Shown piece by piece: positions 35,614 to 42,977 of a stretch of 64,000 bases of DNA; positions within the stretch are counted from its first letter, which is position 1, and every line of letters starts with the position of its first letter. A program made the translations under genes and the position numbers. This DNA is from an uncultured Flavonifractor sp. (GTDB lineage: Bacteria > Bacillota > Clostridia > Oscillospirales > Oscillospiraceae). Below the pieces are notes generated by a model. That model did no database searches. It was not told the DNA's origin and saw only the letters and a program-made list of their open reading frames with translations. The stretch spans positions 1 to 64,000 of the forward strand of contig NZ_CALWOJ010000001.1 of NCBI RefSeq assembly GCF_944383115.1, given 5' to 3'.

Positions 35614-38100
35614 TCAGCTTTCGGTCAGGTAGTTGATTTTCACCTGGGCGGTGCCGGAGCTGCCGGAGCTGCCCATCCGTGTCAGGGTGTAGTCCTCTCC
35701 GCAAACCAGCTCGTCCACGCAATAGCCTTTCCCGCCCACGATGTCGATGGCCTGGGTCAGCCCGGCCCAGCAGCTGCGGCCATCCCAGGAATACTGGATG
35801 GTCAGCTCGGTCTCACCGTCCCGGACGGCCTGCTCCAGGATGCCGGTGTAGTAGGCGACAGCCTCCTCATCGGTCATCTCAGGCAGAGGGTACTGGAGGG
35901 AGGCTTTGAACACCCCGCTGTCCTTGTTGGTCCCGCCGCTGAACAGCAGGTAGTCGTTCCCGGAGACCTTGCCGCTGGCGGTGACATAGCCCTCGGCCTT
36001 TATGAGGCGGTAGGCTTTGGAGGCGTAGTAGTCGCCGTCCTGATCCGGGTAGTCCGCGGGCTGGAACTCCACCTGGAAGGCCCCGCTGTCAATGGCCTCC
36101 TCGATCTGATCCACATACTTCTGCAGCTCCTCCCGGTCCCACTTGCTGTTGGTGAGGGTCACCACCCCGCCGGTCTTGGAGCTGAGGTCGTAGTCTTTGG
36201 TCTGCCAGTTGCTGTGATAGGTGTAGCCGTCAAAGCTATACCCCTCCACCTTCATGGTGTTGCAGGCGATCTTGATGGCTTCATCGGTGTAGCCGGTGAG
36301 GGTCACCGTTTTGGTGTGGCAGTTCATCTCAACAATGGCCTGCTCCAGGATGGACACGATCTCCAGGGCGGCGGTCTGGTCCTGCGCCTCTTGCTCCTCC
36401 TTCTCCGCCTGGGCTGCCTCCTGACGGCGCTGCTGCTCCGCCGCTATATCGTCACGGCGGAACTTAAACGACATCTCCCGTGAATCAAAGGAACCGTAGG
36501 CAAGCTCCGGGTGTTGGGCCATAATAGCCTGCGTTACCTCGCGGCTGTACTTGGACAGGGTATTGGAATCAAAGCCGGCGTTGGACAGGTCAATGTTGAA
36601 GTACAGTGCATCGCGCAGCTGCTGGTCGGTGAGGGCCTGCAGCTCCGCCTGGGTCCAGGTGGGGACATCTTTCAGAGCAGGGGCACAGGCGGCCAGGATG
36701 GCCTCCACCTGCTCCTGCCGCTCATCGGCCATCGCCTGGTCCGTGGAGTCCAGCAGGTCCTCATCGTACTTGGTGCTGGTGCAGGCGTGGACGTCCTCCC
36801 AGTCCCGGTGGCTCCGGCTGACCATCACCTTGTCGCTCTTCAGAAAATAGGTGTAGCGAATGTAGTCGCCACCCTGGGTGGTGGGGTCGTCCCAGGTGGT
36901 ATCCACATGGTACCACTGGCCGTCCACCTGCACCAGGTTCCATGCGTGATAGCCGCCGGCGTAGCCGGTGATGGTCTCATTGGGGATGCCGGCGGCATCC
37001 AGCATGGCCTCGTAGGCCTTGGCATAACCGGAGCAGACGGCGGTCCCCTTCAGAAGGGCTCCCTCGGCCTGATGGGAGACGAAGGGCATATTTCCGATGT
37101 CCACCCGGTAGTCGTAGTCGCAGTGGGTGACCAGGTAGTCGTGGAGGGTCTTGACCACCTCATAGTCGCTCATGCTGCTGGTGATCAGCTCGTCCACCAC
37201 CCGCTGGGCCTCCGTCTGGGCCGCGTCGGAGATGTAGCGCCAGTCATGGTCGGCCACCGTACCGACGGAGATGGTGCTGTTGGTATAGTACACCGCCAGG
37301 GTCTTGGCAATCTGCCCGTCCTGCTCATAGGCGTTGAGACTGGTCACCCCGTAGGGGTTGGCTCCGTCGATGTCGGCGATCTTCAGGGCCAGCTGCTCCG
37401 CCTGGGAGGCCTCCAGTCCGAACTCGCTGATGTCGATGGCGGACTTCCGGTCCAGAAAACCGGTAGTAATGGCCAGGGTGGCTCCCACCTCGTCGCTCAG
37501 CACCGGCTGCTCCTGGGTCTCCTCGTCTCCCAGCTGCTTCCACAGGCAATAGACCACATCCGAGCGGGGGCAGTTGGACTGGGCGGTGAAGGTAAGTCCG
37601 GCGGTAAGTCCGCTGCTCCTGGCCCAGGCCACGGCGGCGGAGGACCAGTTCTCCCCCTCAGCCTCCTCCCCGGCAAAGCGGCACAGGAAGGTAAAGATCT
37701 GGTCATAGGTCAGGGTACCGGTGAGATTGAACCGGCCGCCCCCTACGCCATTGGTGATCCCCTTCTCCACCGCCCAGAGGACGGCCTTGTAGTAGAAGGC
37801 GCTCTTGTCGGTGACGTCGCTGAAACCGGAAGATGCGGCGGTGGGAGCCGGAGACCCGGCGGCACGCCACAGGAAGGTCACCATCTCCGCCCGGGTAACG
37901 GTCTTCTCAGGGGAGAAGGCACCGCCTCCGGTACCCTGGGTGATCTCCTTTTCCACCGCCCATACTACCGCATCGGCGTAGTAGGCGTCGTCCGGCACAT
38001 CGGTAAAGCCGGTGTCCACCGCTCCGGCGGTGACCGGCAGGGCGCCCACCATCAGCACCAGGGCCAGCAGCAGGGCAACCATCTTTTTGATTCCTCTCAT
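35614..38100 (-). CDS. Secreted SLH-anchored transglutaminase-like protein
   Basis: 828 residues. Signal peptide (MRGIKKMVALLLALVLMVGALPVTAGA), then three SLH modules (FTDVPDDAYYADAVVWAVEKEIT; FSDVTDKSAFYYKAVLWAVEKGIT; a degenerate third) to about residue 200. The transglutaminase-like core contains a Cys in GTAVCSGYAKAYEAML (about 355), His in GGYHAWN (about 386) and Asp in HVDTTWDDP (about 400), the cysteine-protease-like triad in order. The C-terminal 350 residues are unrecognised, beta-rich, with an Ala/Gln/Glu coiled stretch near 550. Secreted proteins of this family may be cross-linkers or peptidases; which one is not predictable. GGAGG nine bases before ATG. Probably co-transcribed with the small lipoprotein gene 34 bases upstream. 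Confidence 0.88.
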   Translation of the reverse strand: MRGIKKMVALLLALVLMVGALPVTAGAVDTGFTDVPDDAYYADAVVWAVEKEITQGTGGGAFSPEKTVTRAEMVTFLWRAAGSPAPTAASSGFSDVTDKSAFYYKAVLWAVEKGITNGVGGGRFNLTGTLTYDQIFTFLCRFAGEEAEGENWSSAAVAWARSSGLTAGLTFTAQSNCPRSDVVYCLWKQLGDEETQEQPVLSDEVGATLAITTGFLDRKSAIDISEFGLEASQAEQLALKIADIDGANPYGVTSLNAYEQDGQIAKTLAVYYTNSTISVGTVADHDWRYISDAAQTEAQRVVDELITSSMSDYEVVKTLHDYLVTHCDYDYRVDIGNMPFVSHQAEGALLKGTAVCSGYAKAYEAMLDAAGIPNETITGYAGGYHAWNLVQVDGQWYHVDTTWDDPTTQGGDYIRYTYFLKSDKVMVSRSHRDWEDVHACTSTKYDEDLLDSTDQAMADERQEQVEAILAACAPALKDVPTWTQAELQALTDQQLRDALYFNIDLSNAGFDSNTLSKYSREVTQAIMAQHPELAYGSFDSREMSFKFRRDDIAAEQQRRQEAAQAEKEEQEAQDQTAALEIVSILEQAIVEMNCHTKTVTLTGYTDEAIKIACNTMKVEGYSFDGYTYHSNWQTKDYDLSSKTGGVVTLTNSKWDREELQKYVDQIEEAIDSGAFQVEFQPADYPDQDGDYYASKAYRLIKAEGYVTASGKVSGNDYLLFSGGTNKDSGVFKASLQYPLPEMTDEEAVAYYTGILEQAVRDGETELTIQYSWDGRSCWAGLTQAIDIVGGKGYCVDELVCGEDYTLTRMGSSGSSGTAQVKINYLTES

Positions 38101-38134
38101 GATCCGTAACCTCCTTCTATCTGTCTTGCGGCAC

Positions 38135-38326
38135 TCAGCCGAACAGGGCGTCCTGAGCGGCCTGGGCGGCGTCGTCCACCAGATCCTGGGCTGCATTCAG
38201 GGCGTAATGATACTCGCAGTAGCCGTCTTTGTATACCGCCTTGTCGCAGGATTTGCAGTGCCCGCCGCAGGCGGTCAGGCTGGCGGCAATGGCCAGGGCA
38301 GCGATCAGAGCCATCATCTTTTTCAT
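38135..38326 (-). CDS. Small cysteine-rich lipoprotein
   Basis: 63 residues. Signal peptide with lipobox SLTAC (Cys20 lipidated). The mature part has CKSC then, twelve residues on, YCEYHY, a CxxC...CxxH pattern like a treble-clef or zinc-knuckle metal site. The tail is a short Ala/Asp helix (AAQDLVDDAAQAAQDAL). GGAGAGG precedes the ATG. Function unknown; redox or metal sensing at the membrane is one possibility. Transcribed from a promoter identical in its core to that of the sigma factor gene, and directly ahead of the SLH-transglutaminase gene. Confidence 0.8.
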   Translation of the reverse strand: MKKMMALIAALAIAASLTACGGHCKSCDKAVYKDGYCEYHYALNAAQDLVDDAAQAAQDALFG

Positions 38327-38353
38327 CGTTCATACCTCTCCTTGTTGCATCAG

Positions 38354-38381
38354 ATTATATGGATGGAGGCGGGAACTCCAA
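38354..38381 (-). promoter_or_regulatory. Possible sigma-A promoter of the lipoprotein operon
   Basis: Minus strand TTGGAG (38376-38381), 16 bases, TATAAT (38354-38359), 28 bases before the lipoprotein start. It lies downstream of the ECF-type promoter, so the operon may have two start points. Confidence 0.5.
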
Positions 38382-38404
38382 CGGCCCCCCGCGCTCTCTG
38401 TGTA

Positions 38405-38433
38405 ATAGTGCCGCGGGGCGTTCCATCGGTTTT
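38405..38433 (-). promoter_or_regulatory. ECF-type promoter of the lipoprotein-SLH operon
   Basis: Minus strand AAAACCGATGG (38423-38433), 10 bases, GGCACTAT (38405-38412). The same two elements with the same 10-base gap occur before the sigma factor gene (40254-40282). Interpreted as the site of the adjacent sigma factor. Confidence 0.7.
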
Positions 38434-38492
38434 ATGAATCTGCAATTTTTTTAAAATTTTTTCCGGTGGTGGTCAGACCCCGACCATTTCCT

Positions 38493-40115
38493 TTAACCTG
38501 CCACTTCTCCCAGCGCCCCGGCGTGGTCGCTGAGGCGGACAAACTCGTAGTGGGTGGGATCGTCCATGTCCAGGTCCCATTCGGACTGGATGGCCCGCTC
38601 GGGGTCAGGGTCATCCACAATATTGACCCCCAGGAGTACCCCGTCGTAGCCCTCCGGCACCCGGACGGTATAGGTTACGTCCTGGTAGGCATCTACGGTG
38701 ATCTCCCGGTCCAGGCCGGGCTGGTTACTCTCCTGCCAGTCGCCGTAGTCAATGCCGCTGGTCCACTGCTTCTCATAGGTAATGGGGACGGTCTCTCCGC
38801 CGTACTCCACCTGGCTCTCCCCCCCGGCCTGGTCCTGGCCGGCGGTGTCCGCCCTCTGATCCGGGAAGTAGAGCTGGCCGGTGTACCAGTCGTAGAGGCC
38901 GTACTCCTGGGTGAGGATGGTGAAGGCCAGGGAGGCGCTGCCGGGGTTGCCCATACGAACCTGGGCGGTGTTGGTATAGCGGATCGTATAAGTCACATAC
39001 CCCTCCCCATCCGGCTCGCTCACCGTAATGTCCGGCTGGGTGAGCCCGCCGACGGAGGAGAGGGTTTCCAGCGCCGGATCCCCCACCACGGCAGTCAGAG
39101 GAACGTCCTCGTAGGAGCGGGGGGCCACCAGGGTAAAGCCGTGGACTGCCCCGAAGGAAGTGTCCTCCGGCGCCTCCGACTGGAGGACCTCCGGAGACGC
39201 CGGAGCCGCCGGTTCGGCCTGACCGGATCGGGAGGCGAGCCCCACCGCCGCGCCGCCGATGGCCACTGCCCCGGCCAAAACGGCGGCCACCACTTTGACG
39301 GAGATGCCCGCGGCGGCTCCCGCAGCTGTACCGGCGGCCCCGGCCCCCGTGGAAGCGCCGGTTGCCGCGCCTCCTGCCGCTGTTTCAGCGGCAGCCGCTC
39401 CGGCGGCGCTTCCCGCCTGGGCCAGCACCCGGCCGGCCATGGCTGCTGCGGCGGTACCGTCCAGAGCGGTACCCTCCGCCTCACGCCGCAGGAAGCAGAG
39501 CAGCAGCAGGATGGGGCTGACGCTGTAGAGCTTCACGCCCTTGCGCTCGTAGTCCTCCACGCCGGCCTTGATGGACTTCCTGGCGTAATTCAAACGGCTC
39601 TTCACCGTGCCCTCGCTGGTGTCCATGGCCTGGGCGATCTCCCGGACGCTCATCTCGTCGTAGTAGTAGAACAGCACGCACATCCGCTGCTCCGGCGGCA
39701 GGGCATCCACCAGATCCAGGATCATCCGCCGGGTCTCCTCGTTGTCCAGCGCCTTCTCGGGCACCAGCGTCTCGTCCAGGTCCTCCACACTGTCCAGCAG
39801 GGAGTCTCCCTCCTCGCTCTCCGGGATCTGCCACTCCGTGTGGGGGGCTGAGAGCAGGTGGCGGCAGCGGTTTGCCGTGATCCCGTTGACCCAGCCCCAG
39901 AAGGCGGCGGGTTCCTTCAGCTTGTCAAGGCCCGTCAGCATGGCGATCAGCACATCCTGAGCGGCATCCTGGGCGTCCTCTTCCTTCTTCAGCATCTTTT
40001 TGCAGTGGTAGTAGACTTTGTTCTGGGCAAGGCGCACCAGCGTCTCCCGGGCTTGTGGATCTCCCCTCCTGCCTTGTTCCACAAGTTCTCGAAGTTGTTC
40101 CTTCTCTGTCCTCAT
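38493..40115 (-). CDS. ECF-type sigma factor fused to a membrane anchor and extracytoplasmic domain
   Basis: 540 residues. Residues 1-185 are a sigma-70 family ECF protein: sigma2 (KVYYHCKKMLKKEEDAQDAAQDV) and sigma4 (LPPEQRMCVLFYYYDEMSVREIAQAMDTSEGTVKSRLNYAR) with its helix-turn-helix. A hydrophobic patch (SPILLLLCFL) and an Ala/Gly-rich linker of about 60 residues lead to a clear membrane helix (VKVVAAVLAGAVAIGGAAVGLA, about 273-295). About 245 residues outside the membrane follow, beta-rich and unrecognised. No separate anti-sigma gene is next to it, so the fused domain may hold or sense for the sigma part. GGAGG eight bases before the ATG at 40115. Own promoter at 40254-40282 suggests autoregulation. 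Confidence 0.88.
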   Translation of the reverse strand: MRTEKEQLRELVEQGRRGDPQARETLVRLAQNKVYYHCKKMLKKEEDAQDAAQDVLIAMLTGLDKLKEPAAFWGWVNGITANRCRHLLSAPHTEWQIPESEEGDSLLDSVEDLDETLVPEKALDNEETRRMILDLVDALPPEQRMCVLFYYYDEMSVREIAQAMDTSEGTVKSRLNYARKSIKAGVEDYERKGVKLYSVSPILLLLCFLRREAEGTALDGTAAAAMAGRVLAQAGSAAGAAAAETAAGGAATGASTGAGAAGTAAGAAAGISVKVVAAVLAGAVAIGGAAVGLASRSGQAEPAAPASPEVLQSEAPEDTSFGAVHGFTLVAPRSYEDVPLTAVVGDPALETLSSVGGLTQPDITVSEPDGEGYVTYTIRYTNTAQVRMGNPGSASLAFTILTQEYGLYDWYTGQLYFPDQRADTAGQDQAGGESQVEYGGETVPITYEKQWTSGIDYGDWQESNQPGLDREITVDAYQDVTYTVRVPEGYDGVLLGVNIVDDPDPERAIQSEWDLDMDDPTHYEFVRLSDHAGALGEVAG

Positions 40116-40253
40116 CAAACAATCCTCCTGTGCTGCCGTCTCCCGCCCAGGGCGGGGTGTGTTCCTTCGCGTCCATCAGGAGGCAGCGGCGAAGAAACTG
40201 GAAAAGTGGTATGTATTTCACCGACAGGGCCTCCTTTATGCGGTTTACAGGAT

Positions 40254-40282
40254 ATAGTGCCGGCAAAGTCCCCATCGGTTTT
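40254..40282 (-). promoter_or_regulatory. ECF-type promoter of the sigma factor gene
   Basis: Minus strand AAAACCGATGG (40272-40282), 10 bases, GGCACTAT (40254-40261), about 140 bases before the start codon. Matches 38405-38433 at all 19 element positions. The rest of 40116-40374 shows no convincing gene. Confidence 0.7.
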
Positions 40283-40374
40283 GTGTTTTCGTAAATATTT
40301 TAGCACCAATTCCTTCGCGGTGCAATCATTTGCAGCCACAGGATCAATGCCTCCAGACAAAACACTTGAAAAAG

Positions 40375-40425
40375 CAAAAAGAAAACCCAGGGAAGTCTTT
40401 CACTGCAAGACTTCCCTGAGTTTTC
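40375..40425 (-). terminator. Terminator after the first GNAT gene
   Basis: Stem of about 19 positions (40381-40399 with 40407-40425, one mismatch), followed on the minus strand by a T-rich tail (TTTTCTTTTTGC). Confidence 0.88.
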
Positions 40426-40440
40426 ACCGTTACTCCTATT

Positions 40441-40505
40441 TGGTAAATCCAATGATATGGGCGCATATTTGCCACGAGTTCGCAGAAAAGGATTCTGCAA
40501 ATATG
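40441..40505. repeat. 65-bp AT-rich repeat, copy 1
   Basis: Aligns without gaps to 41434-41498 at roughly 40 of 65 positions, with conserved blocks ATATGGG, TATTTG and a shared end GCAAATATG. The block TATTTG and the end are near-inverted to each other. Copy 1 overlaps the intergenic edge of the GNAT gene. Confidence 0.5.
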
Positions 40506-40509
40506 AGTT

Positions 40510-40959
40510 TTATAGGGTTATGCCCATTTCCAATTCGTCATCATCACTTCTGCCGGTTTCCGTAAATCCAATTTGGCGATATAACCTATATGCCACTTCA
40601 TTTTGGGGATTGCAGGTCATTAAAACGGTTTTGGAATTCCCAAAGGGTTTTGAGGCAATGTATTTGAGTACTTCCTGCAATGCGCCTTTACCATAGCCAT
40701 TCCCCTGAAAATCGCTGTCAATCATCATGTGCCAAATATTGTATACTTCTTCGTCATAATCATAGAGAACCATTACATAACCAACCATTTTATCTTCTGC
40801 ATAAATTCCAAATGGCACACATTGGCTGTAATAGATATATGCTTGTACAAGACTGCGGATCGGACTTGAAACATACCTCTCCTGTCCCATTGCAAGTTTC
40901 AAGTTGAAGCAATCAATGAAATTTGATTCGTCAATTCTCTTCAAAGTAATATGATTCAT
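40510..40959 (-). CDS. GNAT family N-acetyltransferase
   Basis: 149 residues. The acetyl-CoA binding motif is FQGNGYGKGALQEVLKYIA near 90 (Q/RxxGxG/A), followed by CNPQNEVAYRLYRQIGFTETG, typical of GNAT motif B. Similar overall to spermidine/spermine-type acetyltransferases (NxWHMMIDSDFQGNG). Substrate not determinable. GGAGG six bases before the ATG at 40959. AT-richer than the flanking core genes. A short leader ORF and hairpin precede it and may control translation. Confidence 0.87.
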   Translation of the reverse strand: MNHITLKRIDESNFIDCFNLKLAMGQERYVSSPIRSLVQAYIYYSQCVPFGIYAEDKMVGYVMVLYDYDEEVYNIWHMMIDSDFQGNGYGKGALQEVLKYIASKPFGNSKTVLMTCNPQNEVAYRLYRQIGFTETGRSDDDELEMGITL

Positions 40960-40983
40960 AGCTTTCCTCCATAATCAGGAGGG

Positions 40984-41037
40984 CTATCTCAGAGTTGCCC
41001 TCCAATTTTCGTCGCTCCAAATATATCTCATCATCAT
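40984..41037 (-). CDS. Possible 17-residue leader peptide ahead of the GNAT gene
   Basis: Reads MMMRYIWSDENWRATLR and stops. AAGGAG lies nine bases before the first ATG. Its last codons contain GGAGGGC, which pairs with GCCCTCC (40978-40984) just after the stop. That same GCCCTCC could alternatively pair with the GGAGG of the GNAT ribosome site (40966-40970). This is the layout of a translational attenuator; it may equally be a gene remnant. Confidence 0.4.
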   Translation of the reverse strand: MMMRYIWSDENWRATLR

Positions 41038-41240
41038 AGTGAACAACTCCTTTTCAACTATAATATCTATTTATAAACACAGAAAGCCTGTGGAATTGTT
41101 TCTCTCCTTCACCTTATTTAACTGAGGCACACCTACTTTTGTGATTTGATAAAGTATAGCACAAGACTATATATAAATCCATCTGTTTTCTCGGGCATCA
41201 CAACCGGAGGTGCGCCGCGGCCGCATTCGGGACTTGTCTG

Positions 41241-41435
41241 CTTGCTCCTCTTGGGCCCAAAGGCTCTCTTAATCCGCTCATAGTCGGCGGAAATTGCCGC
41301 AGAGCCTTGTTCTCCACCTTGGCCTTCTCTTAAGCGGTATGGAACGCAGATGGTGTGCTTCCATACACACAAGCCCCCCGCCGGACTCTGCGTTGCAGAG
41401 TCCGGCGGGGGGCTTACTCAGTTCATTCCCACTCG
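41241..41435. repeat. Long direct repeat with 21-bp hairpin, copy A
   Basis: About 190 bp nearly identical to 42978-43167. It contains a perfect 21-bp stem with a GTT loop (41371-41415). On the minus strand both copies can be read as MCVWKHTICVPYRLREGQGG, but the copies' differences change amino acids while the stem is preserved, so structure rather than protein seems to matter. Confidence 0.85.
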
Positions 41436-41498
41436 GCAAATTCAAATATATGGGGGTGTATTTGAGGTAATTTTGTAGGAAAAACTTTCGCAAATATG
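41434..41498. repeat. 65-bp AT-rich repeat, copy 2
   Basis: Partner of 40441-40505. Begins exactly where long repeat A ends. Shared ATATGGG, TATTTG and GCAAATATG blocks. Confidence 0.5.
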
Positions 41499-41602
41499 TT
41501 AATATTTCACCTATTATTTGGGGCAACCAGTTTTCTTAGTATCAAAATAGTATCACAGAAAGCAAGAGATTTCAAGGGTTCCAGGCTTCGCAAGTCTCTG
41601 CT

Positions 41603-41631
41603 GAAATTGGCCTCAAATTGAGGCCAATTTC
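41603..41631. repeat. Perfect 14-bp palindrome
   Basis: GAAATTGGCCTCAA, one A, TTGAGGCCAATTTC. In the 770-base gap (41038-41807) with no credible gene. Confidence 0.75.
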
Positions 41632-41712
41632 GACTGCTGACCTCCGCCCAAAATAAAAAGAGGCGGGCAAGCTCCTTTGGGGCCTGTACGCCTTGATAAC
41701 CGCAGAGCAAGA

Positions 41713-41780
41713 CCAGGAGGGGCGGTCAATGGCGGCGCACTTGTGCGCCGTTCATCTTGACCATTGACGGCCCCTCCTGG
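41713..41780. repeat. Nested inverted repeat (20-base arms around a GC hairpin)
   Basis: Outer arms 41713-41732 and 41761-41780 pair at 19 of 20 positions. Inside is a second hairpin, GGCGCAC-TT-GTGCGCC (41734-41749). Symmetric, so strand is not defined. May be a folded RNA element or the recognition end of a mobile element. Confidence 0.7.
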
Positions 41781-41807
41781 GATTGCCACCATCTCCGAGT
41801 TTGACGG

Positions 41808-42251
41808 TTACTCCCGGCTCATATAAAGCAGAGGATAGGGGTTTCCCTGCTCGTCTGTTTCCGTTCTCTTGTAGACTTGAAACCCCATGTGTTCATAAAA
41901 GCCTTTTGCCTGCGGGTTTTGTTCGTTGACGGCAAGCCGCTCTACTCCATAGTTTTCGATCCCGTAGTGGATCAGTTGTTTTCCCAACCCCCGTCCTCTT
42001 TCTTCCGGGGTAATGAAAAGCATTTCAAGCACCCCATCTTCTATCCCCATAAAGGCGAAAGGCGTTCCCGCCTCGTTCTCCGCAATCAGCAGATGGGCGA
42101 TACCGCTTAATGCCTGCGGCACATATTTTTTGATGGCTTTCACTTCCTCGTCGGATAGGAAAAGATGAGTCGCCCGCACAGACTTCTCCCACACTTGTAG
42201 AAGTTGCTGCACCAATTTAGCGGGTCTTTCACTGACTTCATATATTTTCAT
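41808..42251 (-). CDS. GNAT N-acetyltransferase, YjaB-like
   Basis: 147 residues. VWEKSVRATHLFLSDEE at the start is characteristic of the YjaB group. The acetyl-CoA loop is ERGRGLGKQLIHYGIENY near 80, then NEQNPQAKGFYEHMGFQVYKRTETDEQGNPYPLLYM. Start taken as the ATG at 42251 (MKIYEVSERP), which has only a weak GAAG site. An upstream GTG at 42302 would overlap the preceding gene. AT-rich, probably acquired with its neighbour. Confidence 0.87.
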   Translation of the reverse strand: MKIYEVSERPAKLVQQLLQVWEKSVRATHLFLSDEEVKAIKKYVPQALSGIAHLLIAENEAGTPFAFMGIEDGVLEMLFITPEERGRGLGKQLIHYGIENYGVERLAVNEQNPQAKGFYEHMGFQVYKRTETDEQGNPYPLLYMSRE

Positions 42252-42288
42252 AGTAATTTCTTCATAATTCCCAGTTGTTTTAATTGAT

Positions 42289-42801
42289 TTATTCGACACC
42301 AAACTCTTTTGCGTATTTTAATGTACCGTAAAGAGGTGGCACATCGTCTTTTAATTTATACGCCATAAAGTTTTCGTCTGTTACATCAAATGGCGCTCTT
42401 ATTCCAAATTTCTTTGCCGGTTGATACCCTGTTCTCGGATAATACCTCTCGCTGCCTAGCACGATTGAATATGGATACCCCAACTTAGCAGCAATCCTGT
42501 GCCCTTCTTTTATCAGAGCAGCTCCTACGCCTTGCCTTTGATATTCTGGCAAAACGGACAGCGGCGCTAATGCTATTACAGTTTCTTCGTCGACATTCGC
42601 CTTTGTAAACATGATATGCCCAACAATTCTTCCATCTGCTTCTGCAACCAGTGATAATTCTGGAATAAATGCATCGCTTTTCCGCAGATCATTTACTAAG
42701 TCATGTTCATTTCCATCAGAATGTTCAGCATTATCAAAGGCAATCTTCACAAGAGAATATACATCTTTATAATCCCTTGGTTTTTCTTTTCTAATCTGCA
42801 T
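42289..42801 (-). CDS. GNAT N-acetyltransferase, YhbS-like (COG3153)
   Basis: 170 residues. Starts MQIRKEKPRDYKDVYSLV. IALAPLSVLPEYQRQGVGAALIKEGHRIA holds the acetyl-CoA loop (QRQGVG), and GYPYSIVLGSERYYPRTGYQPA is the diagnostic YhbS segment. GAGG lies seven bases before the ATG at 42801. Followed after 37 bases by the YjaB-like gene, probably in one transcript. Substrate unknown. AT-rich. Confidence 0.9.
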   Translation of the reverse strand: MQIRKEKPRDYKDVYSLVKIAFDNAEHSDGNEHDLVNDLRKSDAFIPELSLVAEADGRIVGHIMFTKANVDEETVIALAPLSVLPEYQRQGVGAALIKEGHRIAAKLGYPYSIVLGSERYYPRTGYQPAKKFGIRAPFDVTDENFMAYKLKDDVPPLYGTLKYAKEFGVE

Positions 42802-42977
42802 AAGACACCTCACGAAAGAAAAGTTGTCGTGCTGACTATTAGTTATAATAGCATATCATACAGTTGTTTATAAATCTATATTTTTACCGCCCTTCCCGGT
42901 CAATAGAACGCCGGGGCCGCTTACGGCCTTTCTCCGCCTGTTCCCGTTGTTTGTCGGCCTGTGTACTGCCGCCGCCA

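Noticed and set aside
39925..40221. GTG-initiated frame (MKYIPLFQFLRRCLL...) with a good AAGGAGG site in the sigma factor leader, running out of frame into the sigma gene
   Set aside because: Its downstream two thirds are a shadow of the sigma gene and its start resembles nothing known. A short leader peptide cannot be excluded, but there is no supporting evidence.
41133..41372. Minus-strand frame MCVWKHTICVPYRLREGQGG in both copies of the long repeat
   Set aside because: The copies differ by amino-acid-changing substitutions, diverge completely at the C-terminal side, and lack ribosome sites; conserved hairpin structure explains the repeat better.
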